Origin: Thalassobaculum litoreum DSM 18839
Lineage (GTDB): Bacteria > Pseudomonadota > Alphaproteobacteria > Thalassobaculales > Thalassobaculaceae
Length of the DNA stretch: 64,000 nt
NCBI RefSeq assembly: GCF_900102465.1
Contig: NZ_FNBW01000007.1
Coordinates: 1-64,000 of the forward strand
Direction of reading: 5' to 3'
Position numbers and translations under genes: made by a program
Shown here: positions 1-8,919 of the stretch, piece by piece
How the letters are laid out: every line of letters starts with the position of its first letter
Numbering within the stretch: the first letter of the stretch is position 1
The notes under the pieces: generated by a model
Databases searched by the model: none
What the model was told of the DNA's origin: nothing
Seen by the model: the letters and a program-made list of their open reading frames with translations, nothing else

Positions 1-2
1 CC

Positions 3-317
3 GCCTATGTCGAGCAGGTCTTGGTACCGACACTGCGGTCAGGCGACATCGTCGTGATGGATAACCTTCCGGCTCACAAGCCCGCCGCAGTCCGCGACGC
101 GATTGAGCGGGCCGGCGCCGAGCTCCGCTTCCTGCCGCCCTACAGCCCAGACTTCAACCCGATCGAATTGGCCTTCTCCAAGATCAAGGCGCTACTCAAA
201 AAGGCCGCCGCCCGAACCCTACAAGACCTCTGGGACGCAATCGCTCAGGCCATCGATGCCGTCACGCCGGAAGAGGCCAGAAACTACTTCACCGCTACAG
301 GGTACGATCATGAGTGA
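3..317 (+). pseudogene. IS630-family transposase, C-terminal part (cut by window edge)
   Basis: The frame is open from the window edge, so only the last part of the protein is visible. It carries the second DDE aspartate in [10 protein letters not shown] and the final glutamate in [14 protein letters not shown], both hallmarks of IS630-type (Tc1/mariner-like) transposases that cut and paste DNA at TA targets. The tail after the glutamate is of normal length for the family, so this looks like the intact end of the gene. The element probably ends shortly after the stop, near a TA at about 331-332. The rest lies upstream of the window, so whether the gene is functional cannot be judged. Confidence 0.85.
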
Positions 318-553
318 TCCGAAAACGCTCTAGTGAGGTGCCGCAACCGAGGGAGACATCGAAGGTCGAACGGCTATTCGACCTATTCGAGGCGGGAAAG
401 ATTTCGGAGGAGGCACTGCTGGCGGCGCTTGGTGTCGGACACGATCACTATTCACCAGACGAACTCACCACCGACAGAGCCCTTCGGGCCACAGAGAACG
501 GGTTTCTGGGTGAAGCTGGGCTGGTAAGGATCCTTCAGCAAGGAAACCGCTAG
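314..553 (+). pseudogene. Probable gene fragment next to the IS630 end
   Basis: This open frame begins with a GTG overlapping the transposase stop. It has protein-like content from about residue 15 (KVERLFDLFEAGKISEEALLAA), rich in charged and hydrophobic residues in helical register. No family is recognised. Because its 5' end coincides with the likely IS630 terminus, the simplest reading is the C-terminal remnant of a gene interrupted by the insertion. A chance frame is possible. Confidence 0.3.
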
Positions 554-650
554 CTACGACCCTAAGCGGTCATTCAGAGGCGCTACCGCGAACACCCGAA
601 GGCTGGCCGACAACGGGCATTCAATAGCACTTCAAAACTAAGCCCTTCGA

Positions 651-1940
651 TTAAACCATACCTGACTTCTTTTTATGGATGTGATCGATCTTCTGCGAGG
701 ACCGAAGATAAAACATGAAATATGGGTTCGTGACCTCAAGTTTGTCGTCATCCCACTCCAGTACGGGGGCGTCTCTCTTTATATCTTTTGCAATTCCATC
801 CATTTGCTTGAGAGCGAGTTGGACACTCGAACCTACCGGAGTTTTGTCTATACAGACCTTATTTATTCTGCCCATGATCTCGTCGTAATCAAAGCTCAGT
901 CTTGGCGGGTTTTCGATGAGGGCAAGGAGTATTGCACGATATACATCGCCTATAGACTCATCTTTCAGCGTGAACTCTTTCCGCTGTGTTCCGCGCTCTT
1001 TCGCGCCAGTGTGCAGTTTTTCAACCGTTCTCGAATAGTCAGTTTGAAGCGTTGTTCGTTCTAAGGCAGCGCGGTATTCCGCTTCAGAAACTTCGGTTCT
1101 TTCCTCCAGAACCTGTTTGTTTCTGATGCCTTTTTCAAGGCACAGATTCAAGCACAGGGATTGCATTAGCTGTGGCGAACCAAGGGCTTCGGTCGCGATT
1201 TTGTCGATTATTGCAGGCGCAATATCAACGCCGAGAGCCGAAAAGCCGCTACTCGCAATGAACTTCAGTTCATCAACGGTCCAGTAGTCGAAAAGAATTG
1301 AGTATGTACGACCTGTCAACTCGTCATTAGCGCGAACCATGTCATCTGATTTGTACGGAACAGAGGCAACGCAAACGCGAACGCCGCGTTCTGTGATCGC
1401 CTTGACCGATTTAGCAATTTCGATTTGCACTTCTTCTTCAATATAATGAAAATCATCTAAGAACACCACGAAATCACTTTCGTTGAGCTCTTTTACTACT
1501 GACTCAAAGAATTCAATGCCAAATTTTTGCGACGTAGCTGCAGATAACTCAATACCTCCGTTTATTTCTCCTTCAGTCTTTCCTTTGGCGATAATCACTC
1601 CCGCTTCAGCACTTACCTTACCTGCCGCACCTGCTTTCAGGATTCGTTCCTTGATCTTTTCGACTTCCTCCGGGCCACCAATCCAGCGCAGAACTGATTG
1701 CCAAAGATCGTTTGAGGAGCTGAGCGATTGGCCGGTAATGGGGATTATTCGGTCCGCCGTTAAGAGAGTGTCAACTAGAGCTGTTTTGCCCGTTTTGGAT
1801 GGGCCAGATATGGAGATCACCATTTTCGGCATGTCGAGGGCAGCGGCGAGCTTTTCTTCGTTTTTTTCTTCGGCTCTCTTCACGTAAGTATGCGTAGGGG
1901 TTCCGTTCGGTACAAAAACCTCGAAAACAAAATCAGTCAT
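651..1940 (-). CDS. P-loop ATPase of AAA/STAND type, orphan
   Basis: This 429-residue protein has a clear Walker A motif (GPSKTGKT, residues 46-53) and a Walker B motif (VVFLDDFH, about residue 168). Next come a sensor-like VCVASVP segment and a helical region typical of AAA/STAND NTPases. The C-terminal part has a winged-helix feel and ends in a lysine-rich tail. There is no membrane segment or effector domain. It stands alone between two transposable elements and is less GC-rich than the phage region. Proteins of this shape occur in defence islands and mobile elements, but no role is shown here. The start is the first ATG, preceded by AGGTG on the minus strand. Confidence 0.7.
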   Translation of the reverse strand: MTDFVFEVFVPNGTPTHTYVKRAEEKNEEKLAAALDMPKMVISISGPSKTGKTALVDTLLTADRIIPITGQSLSSSNDLWQSVLRWIGGPEEVEKIKERILKAGAAGKVSAEAGVIIAKGKTEGEINGGIELSAATSQKFGIEFFESVVKELNESDFVVFLDDFHYIEEEVQIEIAKSVKAITERGVRVCVASVPYKSDDMVRANDELTGRTYSILFDYWTVDELKFIASSGFSALGVDIAPAIIDKIATEALGSPQLMQSLCLNLCLEKGIRNKQVLEERTEVSEAEYRAALERTTLQTDYSRTVEKLHTGAKERGTQRKEFTLKDESIGDVYRAILLALIENPPRLSFDYDEIMGRINKVCIDKTPVGSSVQLALKQMDGIAKDIKRDAPVLEWDDDKLEVTNPYFMFYLRSSQKIDHIHKKKSGMV

Positions 1941-2167
1941 CTATCACCTTCCATATTGAAATCTGAAAAATGAGCACCGGCGCACGCAGCGCGCGACTTC
2001 GATGCCAATACTAAGCCAGAACATGACAGGTGGAACAAGAGGGTTCACAATATCTAGCCGTCGACTGTAACTGGACATAATTGTGCGTCGCCCCCAAGTA
2101 GCCACCCGCTCGCGATTTCCTGGTTGCTCCCGCTCGTGCTTCGCGCGGCGAACGTCCCCTCCCCACC

Positions 2168-3698
2168 GATACTGTTGAAAAAGGCCATCTTGCCGCGGAT
2201 CCGAGGCGCTGATTCACTTCTCCTGTAGCGGGAGGACGGGCCGATGATGGGTGAACGGACGGTGGTGCAGGAGGAGTTGTTCTACGGCTTCAACCTGGAA
2301 CGACATGTGCCCGGCGATCATCTGCTGCGGGCCATCGACCGGTTCGTCGATTTGTCGGATCTCCGCCGGCATCTGGCACCGTACTACAGTCCGATCGGCC
2401 GCCCGTCGATCGATCCGGAGCTACTGATCCGCATGCTGATTGTGGGCTACTGCTTCGGCATCCGCTCGGAGCGGCGGCTGTGCGAGGAGGTTCACCTGAA
2501 CCTGGCCTATCGCTGGTTCTGTCGGCTCGGCCTGGAAGGTGACGTGCCGGATCACTCGACCTTCTCCAAGACCCGCCACGGCCGGTTCCGGGAGTCCGAC
2601 CTGCTGCGCGAGCTGTTCGAGACCGTCTTGCGGCGCTGCATGGCGGAAGGCCTGGTCGGCGGCGAGGGATTTGCGGTGAATGCCAGCCTGATCGTGGCGG
2701 ATGCCCACCGGCAGCGCGGCGTGGCCAGGACCGAGGATCTGCCGCAAGCCGGTCGCGCCGTGGAGGAGTACCTGGCCGTTCTCGACGATGCGGCGTTCGG
2801 CGCGGCGACACCGGTCCCGCCGAAGCATCTCTCGCCGGCCGATCCGGCGGCGCGCTGGACCGCATCCTGGGGCGGACCGGCGGTCTACGCCTACTGCACC
2901 AACTATCTCATAGATGTGGATCACGCGGTCATCGCGGACGTCGAAGCGACGACCGCGGTACGGCAGGCCGAGGTGGGGGCCGCACGGACCATGATCGACC
3001 GCACCCGAGAGCGCTTCGATCTTTGGCCGGAGCGTCTGATCGGGGATACCGGCTACGGCTCGGCGGAGATGCTGAACTGGCTGGTCCACGTCCGCGGGAT
3101 CGAGCCGCACATCCCGGTCTTCGACAAGTCCAGGCGCACCGACGGCACGTTCTCGCGCGAGGACTTCACCTACGATCATGACAGCGATGCCTACACCTGC
3201 CCCGGCGGAAAGCTTCTGCAGAACAACCGCCGTTCGTTCACCAAGCCGCGGAGCGGCGTGACCAAGGACGACACCCGGATTTACCGGGCCAGCAAGTCCG
3301 ACTGCGACGCCTGCCCGCTGAAGCCGAGTTGCTGTCCCAAGGAACCAGCACGCAAGATCCCCAGATCAATCCATGAAGGCGCCCGGGACATGGCCCGCGA
3401 CATCGCCAAGACCGAGGCCTATGCTACCTCCCGCCGACAGCGCAAGAAGGTCGAGATGCTGTTCGCTCACTTCAAACGCATCCTGAAGCTCGGCCGATTG
3501 CGACTGCGCGGCCCCTGCGGTGCCCGAGACGAGTTCCTCCTCGCCGCCACCGCCCAGAACCTCCGGAAACTCGCCAAGATCTGCATCGCTCAGAGCCCGA
3601 TGCCGGCAACCTGACGGTCGGGACGCCTTTGCGCCCAGGCCCGGGGAGCATCGCCATGCCTCAACGGCGATCCAACCGCCGACTTCTTCAACAGTATC
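2168..3698 (+). mobile_element. IS1182-family insertion sequence, complete
   Basis: The ends are inverted: GATACTGTTGAAAAA at 2168-2182 and the complement of GATACTGTTGAAGAA at 3684-3698, 15 bp with one mismatch. The 4 bp just outside each end are identical (CACC, 2164-2167 and 3699-3702), as expected for a target duplication. The element is about 1.53 kb and contains a single full-length transposase gene. The intact ends, duplication and open frame suggest a recent insertion. Confidence 0.85.
2244..3614 (+). CDS. IS1182-family transposase
   Basis: This 456-residue transposase occupies most of the element. The N-terminal part (RPSIDPELLIRMLIVGYCFG) is the typical IS1182/IS5-like helical domain. 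Acidic catalytic candidates lie in NASLIVADA and LIGDTGYGS, with a glutamate in KVEMLFAHFKRI near the C-terminus. A cysteine-rich insert (CPGGK, CDACPLKPSCC, about residues 313-375) is common in this family. The start is the ATG at 2244, preceded by GGGAGGA. No frameshift or stop interrupts it, so it may be active. Confidence 0.9.
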   Translation: MMGERTVVQEELFYGFNLERHVPGDHLLRAIDRFVDLSDLRRHLAPYYSPIGRPSIDPELLIRMLIVGYCFGIRSERRLCEEVHLNLAYRWFCRLGLEGDVPDHSTFSKTRHGRFRESDLLRELFETVLRRCMAEGLVGGEGFAVNASLIVADAHRQRGVARTEDLPQAGRAVEEYLAVLDDAAFGAATPVPPKHLSPADPAARWTASWGGPAVYAYCTNYLIDVDHAVIADVEATTAVRQAEVGAARTMIDRTRERFDLWPERLIGDTGYGSAEMLNWLVHVRGIEPHIPVFDKSRRTDGTFSREDFTYDHDSDAYTCPGGKLLQNNRRSFTKPRSGVTKDDTRIYRASKSDCDACPLKPSCCPKEPARKIPRSIHEGARDMARDIAKTEAYATSRRQRKKVEMLFAHFKRILKLGRLRLRGPCGARDEFLLAATAQNLRKLAKICIAQSPMPAT

Positions 3699-3802
3699 CA
3701 CCCTGTGCTGTCGTTTGATCATGAGGCACTATCACCATCAGAACTACGATCTTCAAGCTATACGGACGCGCCCTAGATTTAAACCGTGACGAGATATAGA
3801 AA

Positions 3803-4144
3803 ATGAACAGACCCGACGAAAAGCTTATCACATTAATGGATCTAACCGTTGATCGCATCGATACTACGGAAGACGTTTTTCATCAACTTTCTCGACTAAG
3901 TCTGTACATAAAAAATAAAAAACTTATGTGCAAAATCGATACGGGGAATGTTCTGATAGACGATATTCAAGAGGATATTGAGTTTTACTACAATGAAACC
4001 ATGACCGCGATTCTGGCTGGAGAGAACGGTAAGAATTTCAAGAAGCACTACGACCAGCTCAGCAGAGAAGGCCGAACGCACTATTGGTGGAGGGGTCAAC
4101 AGCCGACTGATGTCAACATATCGTACTTCATTCCTTGGCCATGA
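3803..4144 (+). CDS. Hypothetical protein, AT-rich
   Basis: This 113-residue, acidic, mostly helical protein shows no recognised domain, signal peptide or membrane segment. It is AT-rich compared with its neighbours and runs convergently toward the short recombinase, with only a few bases between the two stops. Its start (ATG at 3803) follows an AGATATAGAAA stretch, so the ribosome site is weak. It lies just outside the IS1182 element and is probably accessory cargo. Confidence 0.45.
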   Translation: MNRPDEKLITLMDLTVDRIDTTEDVFHQLSRLSLYIKNKKLMCKIDTGNVLIDDIQEDIEFYYNETMTAILAGENGKNFKKHYDQLSREGRTHYWWRGQQPTDVNISYFIPWP

Positions 4145-4148
4145 GGTT

Positions 4149-4715
4149 TCAGAGCATTTCGACAGCTTCTCGCAGCTGATCAACGTTCACGTCGATATAT
4201 CGCTGTGTCGTCGAGATGTGGCTGTGTCCCGCCAGTTCCGCGAGCAAACGCACGCCGACGCCCTTGTTCGCCAGTCGGGTGATGTAGGTCCGGCGCCCGC
4301 TGTGGCTGCTGGCGCCCTTCAGCCCGCACGCCCGGTAGATTTCCATGAAGAGCTGGCACATCGTGTTGGCGGAGAAGTGCCCGCCCTTTTGACTGGCGAA
4401 AAGCGGGTGAGCTGGGTTATCCAGCTTGATCGTCGCCGCGTAGTCCGCAAACGCGCGCCGTAGCCGCTGGTTCAGGAACACCGTGCGGGTCTTGCCGCCC
4501 TTGCTCTGTTCCGCTGCGAGCACGAATTGCTCGCGCACGGCGCCGCCCACGTCGTAGACATCGCCCACTTTAAGTGCGGCGATCTCCTTGGCACGAAGAC
4601 CGGCCAGGAAGCTCACGAGCACGATTGTTTCGTCCCGCTCCGGATGACGTCGGCTGCGGCAGTAGTGTAGCACTCGTCGGAGTTGGGCTTCGTTGAGCGT
4701 TTGGGCTTGGCGCAT
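4149..4715 (-). CDS. Short tyrosine recombinase (catalytic domain only)
   Basis: This 188-residue protein consists of little more than the catalytic domain of a tyrosine recombinase. The residues are visible: arginine in FLAGLRAKEIAAL, the HxxR pair in SSHSGRRTY, then LAGHSHISTTQRYI with the histidine and nucleophilic tyrosine. The usual N-terminal arm/core-binding domain is missing, giving the size of FimB/FimE-type or small plasmid recombinases rather than a full phage integrase. A perfect 12-bp-arm hairpin lies about 290 bp upstream. It may be the recombinase of the left-hand island or act on a local site; neither is shown. Confidence 0.85.
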   Translation of the reverse strand: MRQAQTLNEAQLRRVLHYCRSRRHPERDETIVLVSFLAGLRAKEIAALKVGDVYDVGGAVREQFVLAAEQSKGGKTRTVFLNQRLRRAFADYAATIKLDNPAHPLFASQKGGHFSANTMCQLFMEIYRACGLKGASSHSGRRTYITRLANKGVGVRLLAELAGHSHISTTQRYIDVNVDQLREAVEML

Positions 4716-5418
4716 TCAGAACCTCCGAAAACCAAATACTTCGTCATAAATGACTGTATTTTCTGAGGTATTGGTTGGGCGACCGAAATTAGATCGCTCC
4801 ATAGACCCATATATCTCAACGACTTACTTCAAAATCTCATGGAATGTGTATTCTATTAGGTTTTCTGTTTCACGGCATTCCCGTCGCTGCTTCGCAGCGC
4901 CAACGCGTTTTCAGCTCTCGTTCGTCTTCGCTGCGCTCACACGTCCGTTCGCATCAACGCAATGCTTTCAGCCTCAACGGGATGGGCGATCTCTGTAGAT
5001 GTTGATGTCATAGAGAGGCATCTAGCCTCTCTATGACGGGCCTCTCTGTGAGTGCCTCCGTCAGTGATTGCGCACAACCAGCCGAGAGCTGGTAGACGGG
5101 GTTACGCTGTCGCCTTTACGTGCGTGGAGTTGTTCGCAACGCAGTGCCTAAGGACCCAATCACCGGCCCGATGGCACATATGAGGTACTGGCGGCTGCCA
5201 GCCTCTTTTCTCATTCCTGCCGCATAGGTTTTACAAGCCCGTTGCGACTTTGCTTGTTGATCCGCCTCTGCTGGAGCGGTCTGCGCGGGCGAGGTCCGCT
5301 GGCATCAACATCGGTTGGCAAGCTCAACGCCGTTCTGTGGAGCGCGATGCGCAGATAAATACGCAGTGATGGCTAATCCCTCGTATCTGCTGTTATTTAT
5401 CAACGAGGTAGGAAATAA
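4716..5418. other. Intergenic region, no supported gene
   Basis: About 700 bp without a convincing coding frame lie between the short recombinase (leftward) and the DUF6626-like gene (rightward). The left part near 4740-4860 is AT-rich and could hold the recombinase promoter. Short hairpin-forming stretches such as CGCTGCTTCGCAGCG (about 4891-4905) and the strong hairpin at 5008-5036 are present. Nothing else is recognised. Confidence 0.5.
5008..5036. repeat. Perfect inverted repeat, 12-bp arms
   Basis: TCATAGAGAGGC and its exact complement are separated by ATCTA. It is not followed by a T-run on either strand, so it is not a classical terminator. CCTCTCT recurs just after (about 5041-5047). 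It could be a binding or crossover site for the nearby short tyrosine recombinase, but no second copy was noticed in the window. Confidence 0.6.
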
Positions 5419-5766
5419 GTGAGAAGAACGATTTTGAATGAGGTGCTGGACGTGTTGCTTGAGCACCGGCTGGTTGCCAGCGAAAGCGAGTTCAGCAGGG
5501 ATTGGCTCGGTCGCAGCGATAGCTACATGCGTGGCCTTCGTTTCCACGATGCGCTGCCCAGCATCGGCGCCATCGCGATCTGCGCCAGCAAGTTGCAGCA
5601 CTATGGGTATAGGCTCGCTGACGCGGGCAGGTATGAGGCATTGGCCGAGCGCTTCATCGAACTCAGCGACGCATGCCATCGCCAGATCAATGCCCGATGT
5701 GAGGCGGCTTGGCTTGGGGAGCTCGAAAAGGGGCCTGCTAGCAAAAGAGCGCCCCGCGCAGTTTGA
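5419..5766 (+). CDS. DUF6626-like small protein
   Basis: This 115-residue protein resembles the DUF6626 family as I remember it: an N-terminal helical, HTH-like segment with SEFSRDWLGRSDSYMRGLR, then a helical tail. The pattern suggests a small DNA-binding or regulatory protein, but function is unknown. The start is GTG at 5419, preceded by GAGGTAGG at a good distance. An unrelated open frame on the opposite strand (5305-5931) is judged a shadow because this frame has the ribosome site and the family resemblance. Confidence 0.65.
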   Translation: MRRTILNEVLDVLLEHRLVASESEFSRDWLGRSDSYMRGLRFHDALPSIGAIAICASKLQHYGYRLADAGRYEALAERFIELSDACHRQINARCEAAWLGELEKGPASKRAPRAV

Positions 5767-5832
5767 GAGGGTGAAGTACTTATCGTTTCTGGATGGTGAT
5801 TTTGCATCACCCCGATCAAGGGTAAATACGGT

Positions 5833-6156
5833 ATGAGCAGCCGGGCCCTCCAAGATATCCAAACATCCCTCAACGCCATCCGAGGTGAGTTGGATCAAGC
5901 TAACTGGGAAGCCCGCCTTGAGGCGCTGCAACTGATGCTGTCGACGAGCGAGGAGGTCCTCGCCATGGCACGCAAGTTAGGTGCGCCCAAACGCCGTAGT
6001 GTGAAAGCTCGGAGGGCAATCCCGGCGCCCGTGAAGCGTAAACATCAGAAGACAATCAAGGTGGCGTCCGATGCTCCGGCAAACACCATCGATGTTGGGC
6101 CTTTGCAAGCGCCTCAACGACCGATGCCGCCGTTGGGTTCTCAACGGAGCGACTGA
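5833..6156 (+). CDS. Hypothetical basic protein
   Basis: This 107-residue protein has an N-terminal helical part (about 1-50, coiled-coil-like) and a lysine/arginine-rich tail (KRRSVKARRAIPAPVKRKHQK), suggesting nucleic-acid contact. No family is recognised. It lies 66 bp after the DUF6626-like gene on the same strand and is probably co-transcribed. A strong hairpin follows at 6271-6301. Confidence 0.5.
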   Translation: MSSRALQDIQTSLNAIRGELDQANWEARLEALQLMLSTSEEVLAMARKLGAPKRRSVKARRAIPAPVKRKHQKTIKVASDAPANTIDVGPLQAPQRPMPPLGSQRSD

Positions 6157-6270
6157 CGTAGTGCAGGATTACGCGCGTAATTCACGGTCATGGTGGTGCG
6201 CTAGACCGATATCAAATTGGTTGTTCGAGTGAACGACAGGCATAGCTGAGATGCTTCGTAGGCGTGTCCT

Positions 6271-6301
6271 CAGGATCGCCAGATTGGCCCTGGCGATCCT
6301 G
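6271..6301. terminator. Hairpin between convergent genes
   Basis: CAGGATCGCCAG pairs perfectly with CTGGCGATCCTG around a 7-nt loop. It lies between the end of the rightward gene at 6156 and the end of the leftward AAA+ gene at 6327. No clear T-run follows, so intrinsic termination is uncertain, but the position suits a bidirectional terminator or 3'-end stabiliser. Confidence 0.5.
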
Positions 6302-6326
6302 GTGTTATGGGTGATTGGGCGCTGAC

Positions 6327-6965
6327 CTACGCAGCAACGCGAGGTGCTCTCAAGCTGATATCTTCAAGCTTTCGCAAGAGATCACGGATGCTGCCGTCCC
6401 CACCTTCGATCAACTCCAACAATTTGGCATCGGATCGACTGATACCTTCTTGTTCAAGTATCCATCGGGCTCTGTCTAACCAGTGGGATGTGTTCGCCAG
6501 CGGCAGTTCGACGATGTCGCATCGATGCCGTAGTCCTGGCTCGACCGCATGCAGCTTATTCGTCGTAAATATGAACGTACCCACTTCGCAGTTCAGGTCC
6601 AATTCCCATCGTAGTTTGTATTGCAGGTCATCTGGCACCTTGTCGATTTCATCGACAATGGTGACTGGTAGCTGCACTCCGGCAAAGAGATCCAAGCGTC
6701 GCGTGTTGGCGATCCGCTGGAAACTCGCATTGCTGAGATCTGTTGCTCGATAGAAATTGTCGCCTCTGAAGCCCAGACCCGCAGAACGTTCTTGGGCGAT
6801 GATCTTTGCCGTTGTGGTCTTGGCGGTTCCGTATGGGCCGTAGAACAGCATGCTGCCATGCCTCTTGTTCTCGGCATATTCAAGGAGGCGCTGTCTAGTC
6901 GATGAGTCCGCAAAGACCAGGTCGTTGAAGTCGAGCGGTTCATAGTGTTTTTGGAAGATTTTCAT
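6327..6965 (-). CDS. AAA+ ATPase resembling clamp-loader (RFC/DnaX-like) small subunit
   Basis: The first residues (KIFQKHYEPLDFNDLVFAD) match the opening of RFC/DnaX subunits. The protein then has Walker A GPYGTAKT (residues 43-50), Walker B VTIVDEID (about 105-112), sensor-1 FTTN, an arginine-containing RHRC motif where RFC proteins have SRC, and sensor-2-like GSIRDLLRKLE. At 212 residues it covers the AAA+ module but lacks the C-terminal collar domain. Clamp-loader-like ATPases outside dnaX/holA are unusual in bacteria and are seen mainly on mobile elements. The start follows AGGAGAACC. It likely forms an operon with the upstream gene at 7033-7818. Confidence 0.75.
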   Translation of the reverse strand: MKIFQKHYEPLDFNDLVFADSSTRQRLLEYAENKRHGSMLFYGPYGTAKTTTAKIIAQERSAGLGFRGDNFYRATDLSNASFQRIANTRRLDLFAGVQLPVTIVDEIDKVPDDLQYKLRWELDLNCEVGTFIFTTNKLHAVEPGLRHRCDIVELPLANTSHWLDRARWILEQEGISRSDAKLLELIEGGDGSIRDLLRKLEDISLRAPRVAA

Positions 6966-7032
6966 TTTGGTTCTCCTTTCTGTGGGAGGTCGATTGAGGG
7001 GCCGCCGGGGGCAGCGCCTCCAAGATCAGGTC

Positions 7033-7818
7033 TCAGGCTGCTAGTGTTGCTTCATCGTCGACGCATTCGATCTCATCGTCGTAGTTGATGAAGCCGGACA
7101 CCGATTGTTCGCGAGACTGGTTCTTTGCTCGCGCTTCCGCTACGGGCTCCATAGCGTCACCAGCTTCCGATAGCCGCTTTCCCGCTTCCGAGAGAACGGC
7201 CCTCACGAGGGTCGTCTTCCCGCTCCCAAAGATGATACCGGCCTTGCCATCAGGCTCGATCCGGACGAGGGCGACAGAGAATGCGTAGTCGCCATCGGGC
7301 GCGGGTTGTAGGCTGTCGTCTGGCGTGAAACGCGGGGAAATCAGCGTTTCAGAGAACAGCCGCTCTTCGGCGAGCTCTCGGTGTCGCTTGGCGAGTTCGG
7401 CTGCGCTCGGGCCATCCTTGGGTTTGCGACGAATTTCTTCGACGCCTCCGTGTTCTTCGATCCAATCGGAGAACTTTTGATCATTGGGCAGATCTGCTTT
7501 TGCAGTCTGCAAAACACGTACGTACGCGTAGATCCGGTTGTTCTCGCTGCCGAAGACGGATCGGACGACTTTAAGCTCCGGGCTCGTGTTGCTCCGCGAG
7601 GGGATACCGAGGTCGTCTAGCGCTTTTGTAAGAGCTTTTCGGAGTTTCCGATCCTCTCTCAACTGCTGCAGAACAGTGTGGCACCTCTCGAGTATCGAAT
7701 AGAGCTCCTTGTTGCTGCTCTTGAATAGTCCGTCTTCCCAGGTTTTCCGCTGCTTCTGCAGTGCACGGATCTCACGCGCAAACGCCGCAGCGTCGGTCTG
7801 GAGGGTGGATTTTGACAT
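7033..7818 (-). CDS. Hypothetical protein, helical
   Basis: This 261-residue protein starts at MSKSTLQTD. This start was chosen because AAGGAA lies just upstream, while the longer frame (to 7920) lacks a ribosome site. The N-terminal half is charged and helical (about 10-75, coiled-coil-like). The C-terminal half contains IIFGSGKTTLV, which looks like a P-loop but has the wrong spacing. The tail is acidic. It sits 67 bp upstream of the RFC-like ATPase on the same strand, so the two may act together. No family is recognised. Confidence 0.6.
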   Translation of the reverse strand: MSKSTLQTDAAAFAREIRALQKQRKTWEDGLFKSSNKELYSILERCHTVLQQLREDRKLRKALTKALDDLGIPSRSNTSPELKVVRSVFGSENNRIYAYVRVLQTAKADLPNDQKFSDWIEEHGGVEEIRRKPKDGPSAAELAKRHRELAEERLFSETLISPRFTPDDSLQPAPDGDYAFSVALVRIEPDGKAGIIFGSGKTTLVRAVLSEAGKRLSEAGDAMEPVAEARAKNQSREQSVSGFINYDDEIECVDDEATLAA

Positions 7819-7966
7819 CGTTTCATTCCTTCGAATTAAGTCACAACGCGAGGATCGCGGTGCTTCGAAGGAGATACCTTGATGCATCATATAAGGGCGC
7901 ATACATTCAAGGTATTGCATCTTATATGTATGAATTTGACGTCACCGCGATTTGGGGTCAGGGCGC

Positions 7967-8905
7967 ATGGAAATCAGAGGGATCGGTGAGACACTCGACT
8001 TCTATGGTCGGTTCACATCGGCAGACCAGGAGCAGCCGTGGTTCTGGGTGAAGGACATCTATCGGTACGTTTACTGGTTCGAGTATCTAGCGCTCAGCCC
8101 AAGCTATGAACTTGCTAGGCGTCATCGCGCTGGTGCCGATCTCGACGAAAAGGCGCTACCCGATGATTTTGACGAGGTGCTCGCGGTCTATGACGATCTC
8201 GGGGACGTCCAGCACACGCTGTTTCGACACTGGTGGCGGAATGTCGGCCTACGGAATTTTGGGTTCAGCTGTGAGAAGCCGAAAGTGTGGTTGGTTGGCA
8301 AAACAGGGGATGGCATCGACCCAGACCCGGATCTCGTCAACGAGTTGGGCTATTTCTTCGAAGAAGAGTGGTTGGATTATGGTGAGCAGGAGACGATGAT
8401 CCTCGCTGTGCCAGTCGGCCTCACGAACTCCGAGATCGCCAATGGTCTGGCGGAGATCGTCCAGCGGCTTGGCTTGGAGCACCAAGCATTGAAGCCTTCT
8501 CCTGCCAAGTACAGCCTCGCGGAGGGACGCTTTCGAGCCGATGCGCTGCGCCGGTACCATCGGGCTGCGCTTTACCAAACCATGAACCCGAAGCATCCGC
8601 ATTGGAAGGTTCGCACTGATGCATTTGCAAGCCGAGACACGCCGACAGAAACGCCCGATATGGAAGAGCGCAAGAACCTCGCCAATGGCGCAAGGCGGTG
8701 GATTGAAACTGCTCGCATGATCGCCGAAAACGCAGCGCGCGGAAGCTTCCCGAAATATGACATTCAACCACATGCGCTGCGGTTCGATTACCCCGACCTT
8801 CGAGAACGCATTATCCGTCGATACGAATGGCAGGATCGGGAGGCCAAACGCGAAACCCAAAAACTTGAGAGAAGTACTAGGGCCGCTCTTTCAGTGGGGC
8901 GCTGA
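7967..8905 (+). CDS. Hypothetical protein
   Basis: This 312-residue soluble protein starts at MEIRGIGETLDFYGRF, rich in aromatic residues near the N-terminus (FYGRF, WFWVKDIYRYVYWFEYL) and charged at the C-terminus. No known domain is recognised. It diverges from the 7033-7818 gene, and the roughly 150 bp between them probably holds promoters for both. Neighbouring DUF6641-like and RFC-like genes suggest it is part of a conserved mobile cargo block. Confidence 0.6.
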   Translation: MEIRGIGETLDFYGRFTSADQEQPWFWVKDIYRYVYWFEYLALSPSYELARRHRAGADLDEKALPDDFDEVLAVYDDLGDVQHTLFRHWWRNVGLRNFGFSCEKPKVWLVGKTGDGIDPDPDLVNELGYFFEEEWLDYGEQETMILAVPVGLTNSEIANGLAEIVQRLGLEHQALKPSPAKYSLAEGRFRADALRRYHRAALYQTMNPKHPHWKVRTDAFASRDTPTETPDMEERKNLANGARRWIETARMIAENAARGSFPKYDIQPHALRFDYPDLRERIIRRYEWQDREAKRETQKLERSTRAALSVGR

Positions 8906-8919
8906 GAACGCTTGTCTCA

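Noticed and set aside
2011-2217. Minus-strand 68-codon frame left of the IS1182 element
   Set aside because: It crosses the IS left end and has no ribosome site or protein-like content.
5305-5931. Minus-strand 208-codon frame opposite the DUF6626-like gene
   Set aside because: The plus frame has a ribosome site and family resemblance; this one overlaps two plus genes.
7140-7260. FGSGKTTLV in the 7033-7818 protein as a P-loop
   Set aside because: The glycine expected five residues before GK is isoleucine, and no Walker B follows. It does not fit GxxxxGK[ST].
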